The notes below the pieces were generated by a model. The model searched no databases, was not told the origin of the DNA, and saw nothing but the letters and a program-made list of their open reading frames with translations. The position numbers were made by a program, and so were the translations under genes. A stretch of DNA of 12,816 nt from the NCBI GenBank assembly GCA_034696485.1, contig JAQIWT010001051.1, positions 1-12,816 on the forward strand, given 5' to 3'. This document shows, one piece after another, positions 1-9,061 of the stretch (position 1 is the stretch's first letter; each line of letters opens with the position of its first letter). The DNA comes from Isohypsibius dastychi (Eukaryota; Tardigrada; Eutardigrada; Parachela; Isohypsibiidae).

Positions 1-148
1 AAATCACTTCACTTTTCAATATATCGCATTACAATATTCATTAACCACAACCTTTCAAGCAAAGAGTAGATGTTTTACGCTGTTTGCATTCTTAATTAGA
101 AACAACCTTGAGCATACTTCCGAGTCAGCCGTGCGTTTTTTCTTTCAG

Positions 149-3100
149 TAACTTTGCACGGATGGAGGACTTCCTATTCTGTTCAGAAACTGATTGGCTT
201 CTGGATTCGTGCCATTCCACGCGATGGCCGAATTCGCGCTTCTTCGGCCGGAAAAGTTGAGGTGAGCTATCCACGTCAAGTAGTCTAAACCAATCTCTTA
301 TTGAAGCACTAACAAATATTCCGTGACAAGCAAATATCCAGGAAAAATCCAAGTCAATCCAGATTCATTGTCTGACTGGCCATATCGATCGAATGCATTT
401 TTCAGCGAGAAATGGCTCCTCTTTCTGGATTAAACCTTTCGAAGGATCTAAACAAGAAAATAAAATTCGTTTCAAAAAGATCATAAAATGTGAAGTTTAA
501 GGGAATAAGCAGTAATTAGAAAACGGCCGATTAGTTGTACAAGATTGCCTAGAATTGATGATGAGCTGAATTCAATATGAAAACACAGTTTTATTCCTTC
601 GATAAATAACACTACTTTTTTCCGTAAACCCTTTAAAATTGCTCATTTTTGACAGCACTTCGACGAAAATGTTGCCACCTATTCGGACCACTGCACTAAC
701 ATCATCGCAAACAAATCCATGTCTCCCAGAGAGTTCGTCACGTTCTCTTGGCGAGCTCCCCGTCACGGAAGCGGATGTATTCAAATCAGAGCAACTGTCA
801 TCGAGTATAAAAATATCTGGTATGAAGAAGAGGGAGGACTTGTCAAAGAACTATGTGAAGATGGTAAGAATCACATGAGCAAAACAATTCAGACTCCATA
901 TCTTAAAACCATGAAAATTTATTTTAGTTCAAGTGGATCCCCATCAACAATTGGCGCAAAACGACCAACAGCAAAATGAATGCTGTGTATGTGACGATGC
1001 AAAATATGAATTACTATTTACAGGTGGGTGAATTAAGCTATTATTATTGTTACGTATCAATGCACATACATATAGTGAATATGACAGAATTTGGTTATGA
1101 CATGTCACTTTTTGCGAAGGACTCTGGAGTCCCCAGACGCATCCCAAAGATTTCCCAATATCGTTATGGTTCACGCACTTCTCTGACATAATCGGCGCGA
1201 CACATTCGCCACATTTTAAACTTTACGAGGTTGGCGGTTATGCCACCGATGGTTTAAAACAGTTGGCTGAATGGGGAAAAACGCAAGATTTGGAGAAAGA
1301 ATTAAAAACAAAGGTATTGTGATATTATATTTACTCAGCTCATTTTCGAATTTGAATATTTCTTTTGTAGACAAATGATATCAGAACCATTGTCAAAGCT
1401 CGGGGTTTATGGTATCCAAATGTGAATGGCCAAACACATGCCGTTTTCCGCACCGACCGCAAAAACCATCTACTTTCCTTTGCTTCTATGTTTGGACCCA
1501 GTCCAGACTGGCTCGTCGGAGTGGATTCACTCGATCTATGTCTGAAAAATTGCTCATGGGCCGATTATCGTGAGCTGGATTTGTACCCATTTGATGCTGG
1601 AACGGACAGTGGAATAACCTACATGGTGAAAATTTCAATCCGTTTTACGATTTCTAAAATGAATGACCTGATAATCGGATTATTTCCTTGATTCAATTAT
1701 AAGCACTCAGCATATTAAAAATTTCAGTCTGAGAACTCGCCAACAAATCCGAGGGAACCGATCACCAACATAACGACCAATTATCCTAAAAATCCGGCAG
1801 CGCCGTTTTATGATCCATCAGGAAGACCGATGTCACCTCTGGCAAAAATAACAATCATCAAGCAGAAGATTTACGAAAAAGCTTGTGACGACCCGAACCC
1901 TGCTAGTACGAGTGAGGAGATTCTGCCAACCTCCGCAGACGCCAACAGCAATCGAAGTAAGAAATATTTTCTTCGGAGCAAAAATTGAATTTAATAATTT
2001 ATTTTCAAACGTAGTGGAATGCGCAGTGACCGAATTCGGACTGTGGTCGGACTGTCTTGGTTCCTGTCATCAAGGAAGCCGGATGAGGTCTCGTCAGTAT
2101 ATAAACCAAGCAAAAGCAACAATGAACGGATGCACCCAGCAATTAATTGAAAAAGAAATGTGCGACCCATGCGGAAATGACCCGAAAAAACAGATGATGA
2201 ATCTCGCAACTGAAACGACCACTTCAAAGTAAACACGATCAAATACATTATCTGGTCGCTTTGTAAAAATATGCTAGTCTCCGGATGAGTTTAATTATCA
2301 TGTGTTTTTTGCAGTTCGATATGTATGACATCACCGTGGTCCGAATGGTCTGGATGCTCCGTGACTTGTGGAACTGGAATGCGGGCACGATCTCGAATGT
2401 TCAAAGATCCAATGGGTGAAAAATTCTGCACCGAAGAGCTTATGGAGAAAGAGGAATGCAGTGTTGATTGCCAAGTGGAGACACCTGAGTGTAAACTGTA
2501 AGAAGATCAAATCGTGTGTTTTGACGAATTCTGAGTACTATCCCTTCAGAAAAATGGTTAAAAAAAGAAACATGATCAAGACTTGGGGAATAAATCAAAA
2601 TTCTGACAAGTTTGCATTGTAGAACACCATGGTCATCGTGGAGCCCCTGCAGTGTTACTTGCGGTAAGAGCACGTTTCCTGTTTAGTGAATGGCACAAAG
2701 CAGTTTAATATTTTGATAACACTGTGAATGCAGGAAAAGGAACGCAAGCCCGGCGGCGACAATACCTTTATCCACGGAAAGCCAGCGGATGTCGTTTTGT
2801 GCTGAATGAAAAGCGCGGATGTATCGCTAATCGAACATCCTGTGATTTTGATCCCATGGAGCAAAAACGTAAGCTGAGCTCTACTTCACAATTTCTGCGC
2901 ACTTGATCCTTTTGGAGCGATCGATCAGGTTAATACTTCAGAACTGACTTACTTTTTATCTGCGAAAAAACAGTACGTGTCATGTGAATAAATTCAGATA
3001 AAAATTAATCTAACACAAATGGCTCTTGAAAACAAAAACCCCTTGCATAAAATCATTATTGATTTGATTTTTGTAGTTATTTGCATGCAGCCGAAAGTCG

Positions 3101-4134
3101 TGGGATCCTGCTACGGGTTTATGCCAAGATGGTATTTTGATTCCGACCGTGGCCTTTGTCAAGCATTTGTTTACTCTGGATGTCGAGGAAATATGAACAA
3201 TTTTGAAAACTACGAAGACTGCAATCGCATCTGTGAGCGATCATTCGGTATGTACGAATTTTATATACGTGATGACCTTTCCATAAGAACTCACCTGCAT
3301 GTTCGCTAACGCTATCCTTTTTTATCACATAAAAGATGTCCCGGTAACCCTGAATCTTCTAACCGATTCATCTGCCATAGAGCACTTGCAAGGACTGTTA
3401 ACCAACTCCATAGAGCCCGCTTCCTACTTCACGCAAATGTCAGCACAGCTTCCCAGTGCGATGATAAGAAACGGAATGATCTGTGGTCAGTTGCTTTCAC
3501 AGACTTGTTATAGCACGTGCTAGTAAACGTCTGCTGTGAATGCTTCGTTCTTATTTTCGAAGATGTTTAAATACCGTAACAGCAGCTGTTATGTTTTCTA
3601 GCACCTTTACCGACAATTCTCCCGTCGACCGCACCGACCACTTCGCTGAAACAATTATCTGAAACATCCGTTGATTGTCAGGTTTCTGGTTGGGGAGCTT
3701 GGTCAGTCTGCTCGGTTAGCTGTGAGTTTTATTGCTTTTTACATGACCATTGTTGGGAATTATAGGACTTATGTTTTGCAGGTGGAAAAGGTTTTCAATC
3801 AAGATTCCGGCGTATTCTGACTCAGCCACAAGGGAATGGACAGACTTGTTCTCCAAGATTGGAGCAGCGAAAAAAATGTCAAGCTCCACCATGTCGTAAG
3901 TTTACACCTGTACTGGGAGGATTATTTGTGAATAAAAGGTCACTGTTTTCAGCGAGCTCCCAGTGTGTTTTTGGAAGCTGGTCTGAATGGATGCCAGCTT
4001 GTTCTTGTGGAGTTCGATTTCAGCAACGAACAAGGATGATCGTTGGATATCCTTCCAATTCATCACCTTGTCAGTATGTTCCGGTGGAAACAAGACCGTG
4101 TGCAAGGTCGCCGGAATGCGATGGGAACACATGA
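149..4134 (+). CDS. spon-1: F-spondin (reeler, spondin, five TSP1, Kunitz), 5' partial
   Basis: Secreted extracellular-matrix protein; C. elegans SPON-1 and vertebrate F-spondin act in cell-matrix adhesion and axon guidance. Exons: 149-261, 656-863, 928-1023, 1120-1313, 1371-1625, 1728-1956, 2015-2228, 2315-2497, 2623-2663, 2734-2868, 3077-3247, 3336-3485, 3602-3721, 3782-3895, 3953-4134 (TGA 4132-4134). All junctions are GT-AG and keep phase, giving 801 visible residues. Order: end of the reeler domain (1-110, WRAPRHGSGC), spondin domain (about 130-365, with THPKDFP, GPSPDW and DAGTDSG), TSP1 repeats near 366-418, 439-490 and 498-550, Kunitz 557-612, a 50-residue linker, then TSP1 repeats near 690-740 and 744-798. 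The first visible codon needs one base from an exon upstream, so the signal peptide and reeler start are missing; 1-148 reads as intron. The exon at 3336-3485 is the least certain. The long intron 262-655 holds nothing else I recognise. Confidence 0.93.
3077..3247 (+). other. Kunitz/BPTI domain on one symmetrical phase 1-1 exon of the F-spondin gene
   Basis: The exon encodes one complete Kunitz domain. The six cysteines have spacings of 8, 15, 7, 12 and 3 residues, exactly the BPTI pattern. The family core is present: PRWYFD before the third cysteine and FVYSGCRGNMNNF around the fourth. Both flanking introns are phase 1, so the domain is a self-contained module that can be skipped or inserted without frame change. 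The residue after the second cysteine (P1 in canonical inhibitors) is Tyr followed by Gly, not Lys/Arg-Ala. If the domain inhibits proteases, this would favour chymotrypsin-like targets; many matrix Kunitz domains are not inhibitors. Confidence 0.9.
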
Positions 4135-4476
4135 AATGACGGTTGTTTCTAACATCTGCTCAACTGAAATACATTCAGCAAAGATATTTTAGAGAACTGG
4201 ATATGATTTGTTACTCATTTGAATGTTTTTCGAGCGCGAGCTAGCACCTAAGTTTTAGCAATGGACTTCGAGAACTTTGAAGCAACGTACGATATTTTGC
4301 TCCGCTTATTTGATTTTAATGCAATTCGCAAAAGCACAGTAAATGCAACTGCCAAAAACTACGCTGTAAAACTCGAGTTAAAAAATGCATATAAGACCAA
4401 GTGTTCGCAGCACCGTACATTTCTCGCCAGGATGAAGTCAATACCATGGGCTATTCGACTTCTTTGGTTTAGCCTG
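4135..4476. other. Convergent intergenic region between F-spondin and calsequestrin-like genes
   Basis: This stretch lies between two facing stop codons and should hold both 3' UTRs. A plus-strand open frame starts at 4261 and runs into the opposite gene, but its 81-residue product has no family resemblance I recognise. On the minus strand an ATTAAA hexamer (4320-4315) lies about 160 nt past the calsequestrin-like stop and may be its polyadenylation signal. I found no AATAAA for F-spondin. Confidence 0.5.
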
Positions 4477-6217
4477 TCAAAATTCCAACCGATCTCGTTT
4501 GTATGAATTACCAGCATCACCAAACGTCGTCAAATCATGCTCGAACTTGTGGATCGCGTCTTGGGGTTCCGAAGTCGGTGTTGCAGTATTCCATGTCGGG
4601 GCATCTTCGGCACGGTTTCTGGAGTGTGCAACGAAGTACGCATGGCGAGAGTCTTGTTCGCCATCTGCAATAGAAACATTTTTCATCCAACAATCGATCT
4701 TCCCAAAATAAAGCTTCAACATACTTGGCTGAACTACAGTGTCATGGTGCAATACTCCGTCCTCTTTGTTTTGATCCTGCTGAATGTCCGCTTTTAGCTT
4801 GAGGAGATCCACCGGCGTTCCAACATCCAGATTGCCTTCCTTAGACGCCCAAGCTTCTGTCTGAAAAACCGGAATGCCCGTTTCTCTTTCGATTTCCACT
4901 CCGTGACTAAAGTTAACGGTTCCATTCAGGATCAGCCCGATAAAGTCGGCGATGACCTTTTCGTTCTGGCGATCCGCGTCTTTGCCACCAGTTCCGTTCA
5001 ACTGCCTCTCAGTCAGCCAGATTCCAGACGAGTTGTCAAAAGCGACGTACCCGAGGGCAGATTTCCCGTTAAGGTCGATTTTGAAGTTGTCGCGCCAGTA
5101 ATCGGCCATCCCGGGGAAGAGGTCGACATCGATGACATGAACTTCGCACTCTGTATCATTCTTGACCGCCCGACGCAGGAGTTTCTGGAAGTGTGACGAA
5201 CGTGGAGCATTGCTGGACGTAACCAGGAGGACAAATTTTGGCTGATCCGATCGTTCGATCCAGGGGGCATGGATGTTCTCAGATGTCATCTTTTTCACGT
5301 GGAAAAATGGCTTGCTGGCTTCACTTCTGATGAACGACTCAATCTGCGCAGAAGATGACGGAGCCTAAATTGATTCAATTACAAAACAGGCACTCACAAA
5401 ACAAAACAACGGGAGATAAATGTGGCAAATATTACGAACGCGTCTGCTTCTAAAGTTACTTCCGGTCTTGACGCACCTTGAGTTCAGCTGCTCCATGAGA
5501 TCCCGCGCGGTAAAAATAAACATTTCCCTCGTCCAGCCTCAAACTACGCGCAACAAGATCATCGGTCACCACGTAGAATGGAACATAGGGGAATGCGCGC
5601 GATGCGTTGGCATAGATTCCTGCTGCAGCACTTCCGGGTACGACGAAGCTCAGGGCACGCGTTTTGTCAACCATGTCAAACATCTTCTTCTCCAGCTTTC
5701 CAGCAATGACCGTGAAAGAAGGACATCGCAACTTCTTGATAAATGAGGTCAGAGCGTCTGGAGTCCGGATTCCGTAATAAACGATTCTGCGAAGACGAGA
5801 GTAGACGTGGATGGTGTCAATCTCAGTGGCATTTATCCCCAAAGTTTTGGTAATGGCCTGAAAAGAATAAAATAAATACTCAAGCATAACTAAGATTATT
5901 TGATTATTACTACTCACCGTGGACTCATTAGTGAGAGGAAATTCTGCCACAGGGATCTGCAGTCGATCAGAAACCGGTGTCAAAAACGAATCTCGCAGAA
6001 GAACGAAATATTGTTTGTCTGATGCATTGATCGTTTTTGGGTGAAACCAGACAACAGATAGATTACTGGACTGGAGGAAAGACACGAATGAAGAAGATGA
6101 GAGCGAATGAAGGTTCTTGTGTCCGGAAGTAGAACCAACAGGAAACTCGGTCCACCTGACGCCAGCAACCAAGGTGAAAAGAGGCAGAATCCAGAAACAG
6201 ATCATTTTTCTATTCAT
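4477..6217 (-). CDS. Calsequestrin-family ER/SR lumenal protein lacking the polyacidic tail
   Basis: Calsequestrins (csq-1 in C. elegans) are lumenal Ca2+-binding proteins built from three thioredoxin-like domains. Exons: 6217-5918, 5857-5477, 5364-4725, 4664-4477; 502 residues, similar to the usual length. Residues 1-19 form a signal peptide (hydrophobic ICFWILPLFTLVAG). Domain I lacks a CXXC motif, as in calsequestrins. Domain II (about 101-227) holds AITKTLG and a PYVPFYVVTDD stretch. Domain III (228-375) carries the family signature DLFPGMADYWRDNFKIDL at 308-325 and SGIWL shortly after. Oddities: no Asp/Glu-rich C-terminus; my hand count of the mature chain is about 59 acidic to 54 basic residues, with ten N-X-S/T sequons. 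The last 127 residues match nothing I know. The start at 6217 is preferred because of the signal peptide and an acceptor-like site 12 nt upstream; the frame stays open to 6373. The last intron (4665-4724) and the stop are inferred from splice signals. Confidence 0.83.
4665..4724 (-). other. 60-nt stop-free intron in the calsequestrin-like gene (predicted)
   Basis: The minus strand has a strong donor GTATGTTG after CCAA and a strong acceptor TTTCTATTGCAG exactly 60 nt later. The segment contains no in-frame stop, so retention would add 20 residues without a frameshift. No conserved family residues lie in it, so the intron call rests on splice signals and matching size to the other 60-nt intron in the same gene. 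Confidence 0.6.
5858..5917 (-). other. 60-nt stop-free phase-0 intron in the calsequestrin-like gene
   Basis: The minus strand has donor GTGAGTAG and acceptor TTATTCTTTTCAG exactly 60 nt apart, phase 0, with no in-frame stop. Removing it joins FPLTNEST to AITKTLG, which restores spacing of the domain I to domain II region of calsequestrins. Retention would insert 20 residues ending in YLFYSFQ. Confidence 0.82.
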
Positions 6218-6507
6218 CGATTTCGAAAGCTGGGAGAAAACGAGCAGCAGGCTAAAGCAGGAACTCGAGAAAACCGATTCCAAAATGACAGGTCGTATTT
6301 CCCCGATCTCGCAAACTGACTTTCTCCTTTGAACGACCAAAACGGGGCGGTGACGCATTGTCTTTCTGACCAATTATGCCACCGGTCAAGCACCTTTACA
6401 TCCTCGCATCAGGCTATTGCACAGACACAATTTACACCAACCATCGTGATTCACAAGCAGTCTCCAGGGTCGCATAAAAATTTCAAAAATCTGACATAGA
6501 CAAAAAC
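6218..6507 (-). promoter_or_regulatory. Intercistronic region ADCK1 to calsequestrin-like, with candidate trans-splice acceptor
   Basis: The two genes are co-directional on the minus strand with 290 nt between stop and start. An acceptor-like run TTTTCTCCCAG ends at 6230, leaving a 12-nt leader before the ATG at 6217. There is no convincing partner donor immediately upstream. In nematodes this layout fits either a spliced-leader acceptor in an operon or a 5' UTR intron. I saw no AATAAA for ADCK1 here. Confidence 0.4.
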
Positions 6508-8626
6508 TCAAAATACCAGATTCGATACATCACCACGAAATCGCAAATAAATTTCCATAACTTTGATTTTGAACAATGTGAAAAACATATGAAGAAAAAG
6601 GTCAACTTTTTTGAACATGTTCGTCGTCCTCCGAAACTTATCGTCGAAAACCGCTTTGGTGCATGCGCGAGATACCGCGGTAAATGAACAAGGATCCGCT
6701 ACCACGTGCAGTTTATAAGACAGTCCTCGCAATAAATCGTTTGTTTTCAATATCAGAAGCACTTCCCGTGGTATCCTGTTCAGCACCTGACTTATTTCCG
6801 GTAGGAGCGAGCCGATTTTAAACTTCACGTTTTCCAACTAGAAAAAACAGAAGATACAGTTCAAAAGTAAACAACAGCAGCACCAAACTCACTTCTTTTT
6901 CATCAATAACGGTCCGATTCACACCTCCAGTAACAGCTTCCCAACTTCTTGCAGTCAGCATACAGGCGAATAACCCGAAAAGTTCACCAACTCCTAATTC
7001 GTTTCCAAACTTCTCAATGCCCTTCACATCTCGGTTCAACAGGCACAACCACATGTTGGCGTATGACAATCTCGTTTTCTCAGCAATTCTCTGCATATAA
7101 TAAGCTGACTGGCTGAATTACGCAAACGAACCTGGAAGTTGGACCAACCTGGTGAACTCCGTGATCTAGAAGCGTTATCAAAGATCGACCTCTGGCATCT
7201 TTGCTGACCAGTATATTACCTACAAGAAAACGCTACTAGATCAAAAATTTCGGGCGTGTATGAAATATCAATGAAAGACCTGGATGCGGGTCACAGTGTA
7301 GATATCCTTCTCGAAAGGTCATTTCGCTGAACAATTCAGAAATTTTGCAGTAGACCTGTAAACCGATGGCGTAATATGTTACGAAGGAAGCAGCTATTAC
7401 CCACAGAACACACCTCAGCGGGTGAGAGGTTGTGAGCCTTGTAATAATTTAAATCGTCGACTCGCCCGCCGTCGCAAAATTCCATTACAAGAACCTTTTT
7501 GGTCGAAAACTGCCAGAATATTTTTGGAACCTGATGAAGAAAATCTGACTCAACCAATAAATCTAAGAGACCACAGAAAACAATAATGAAGAACTGTCTA
7601 CCAACCTTCGCGAAATCGAACTTCTGCGCTAAAAGGGCTCCCAAAGTCTCGCAATTCCGGCCTTCCTGGAGAAAATCGAGCTCCACCGGAAGTATCTTTT
7701 TTGTCTCTTCTGCAAGCCATACAAACTGGAATTCCGGAAAGAGCTTGGCGACGGCTTTGACTAGAAGCTGAACAGTAAAACGGTTAGTTATGTACTCTGA
7801 TGACAAGAAAACCGACGGAAACCACCTCCATCGCAGCCATATCAATATGTGACCTTTCTTCCACTTTCGGATGCTGCACTTTAAGGGCAACTACAGTTCC
7901 ATCCTGTAACGTGGCTTTGTGTACTTGTGCCAATGATGCAGCGCCGATAGGACTTTCCTCGATGTTAATGAAAACGTTCGATGGCTGGAAGCACACGCGT
8001 TTCACGGGACAACTTTGTGTTTGCAAGGAAAAGAAACAAACCTCACTTTCATGCCTAGTTCACTCTCCAATACTTTCAGAATATCGCTAAACGAAGATTG
8101 CGGCGCATCTCTAAATAGACTTCGCATGACTTCCACATATTCAGGAGGGAGAATATAATCGAGTGATCCAAGGTGCTGCCCAACCTTAATGAATGCTCCG
8201 CGATTCTTGCAGCATAATTCCTTCAGTTTCAGCGCTGATCGTCTGTGTAACTAAAAATACAAATAAAAGCCCGAAAGTCCATACCTTTCAAGATTCCAAG
8301 AGTGCAGCACAGTGAGAGGAAAAGCCAACTGATCGCACCTGTGACATTTCGACAACATATTCTTTTGACTCGGGAATAAGTCGTTTAATCCGATGTGCTG
8401 TCCATTTGTAATCGGCAGCAATAAGGGACACCTGAAACCATCGAAATATAAATAACAGTCCCGAACACACTCAACTGGTTTGGTATTGCAGTTTCTTTAC
8501 CGCCAATCCAGCTCTCCCAATTCGCACAGGACCAGATTCATTCAGTTCCGCAAATGAAAACACTGCAGTGCCTGCAACCGCTGTCGCTCCTAATTTCCAC
8601 AGCGCCTTCGCCCCAAGAAAACGCAT
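6508..8626 (-). CDS. ADCK1: ADCK1-type UbiB/ABC1 atypical kinase, complete
   Basis: Member of the UbiB (ABC1/ADCK/COQ8) protein-kinase-like family, mitochondrial in animals; ADCK1 has been linked to mitochondrial morphology, substrate unsettled. Exons: 8626-8501, 8431-8339, 8250-8047, 7984-7823, 7767-7606, 7530-7414, 7355-7280, 7219-7149, 7090-6893, 6837-6508; 512 residues, close to the roughly 520-530 of human ADCK1. Motifs: KVGQ at 95-98 (family KxGQ), the Ala-rich loop GAASLAQVH at 155-163 in place of a Gly-rich loop, nucleotide-binding Lys176 in ALKVQ, the ELDFLQEGRN motif at 224-233, catalytic HCDPHPGN (Asp310, Asn315) and DHG (Asp332) in place of DFG. The C-terminal LFACMLTARSW and LILKTNDLLRG identify the ADCK1 branch specifically. 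The N-terminus is hydrophobic and Ala-rich, then VRIGRA as in ADCK1. All key residues are intact. The last 40 residues are poorly conserved. Confidence 0.95.
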
Positions 8627-9061
8627 TTCCCTCCAGAAGCAATTATTCCTCGTCAACAAGATACAGCAGAGCAGTTGAACAACGTGGACGAAACTGAGCA
8701 CTACGATGTCCACAAAGTTATCGCGAAAGGTGATAAATGCCAACCAGAGCCAAAAGAATCCCTTTTCCCGAACGCGTACTTCGCCTAAATGAAATTTGAA
8801 ACAATTCTCATCAAACAACAACAAACATCAGCGTCAAGCCGTTAAACCAAAGGCGCAGGAAACACGCATGCGGAAAATTGGGGGAATATTGCGCAAGCCA
8901 AGGGGAACTATAGATATCCACCTCCCACTTTACCACAGATCCACTACTGCTCACGAGATTTAAGACGAGAGTTGAATTTGTCTTGTGTTCCTCCTTGAAA
9001 TTGTTCTTCTCATTTGTTTTGTATTTCTCACCATCGGGAGTAAGGTTTTGTTGTAGAACCA
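8627..9061. promoter_or_regulatory. Head-to-head intergenic region, ADCK1 (-) and SLIRP-like (+)
   Basis: 435 nt separate two divergent start codons, so this probably carries a shared or back-to-back promoter. An inverted CCAAT (ATTGG) sits at 8877-8881, and CCAAT overlaps the SLIRP-like start at 9059-9063. No TATA box stands out. The ADCK1 frame is open without stops from its ATG at 8626 out to 8824 and encodes a hydrophobic stretch, but ADCK1 conservation begins only at MRFLGAKA, so I treat the extension as non-coding. At 9055-9056 an acceptor-like GTTTTGTTGTAG ends 5 nt before the SLIRP-like ATG. Confidence 0.55.

Noticed and set aside
639-878. Plus-strand open frame overlapping the reeler exon
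   Set aside because: It is a different frame of the exon at 656-863, whose frame encodes the conserved reeler end (WRAPRHGSGC).
4343-4475. Possible extra 3' exon of the calsequestrin-like gene after a TTTTGACAG acceptor
   Set aside because: The implied intron would be only about 38 nt, shorter than any other here, and the join reaches a stop at once in the required phase.
4261-4506. Plus-strand 81-residue open frame in the convergent region
   Set aside because: No family resemblance, and it overlaps the end of the calsequestrin-like gene on the other strand.
4903-5196. Plus-strand open frame opposite the calsequestrin-like exon
   Set aside because: Antisense shadow of a conserved coding exon.
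6218-6373. Start of the calsequestrin-like protein at 6373
   Set aside because: This adds 52 residues before a good signal peptide; the ATG at 6217 sits directly before it and just after an acceptor-like site.
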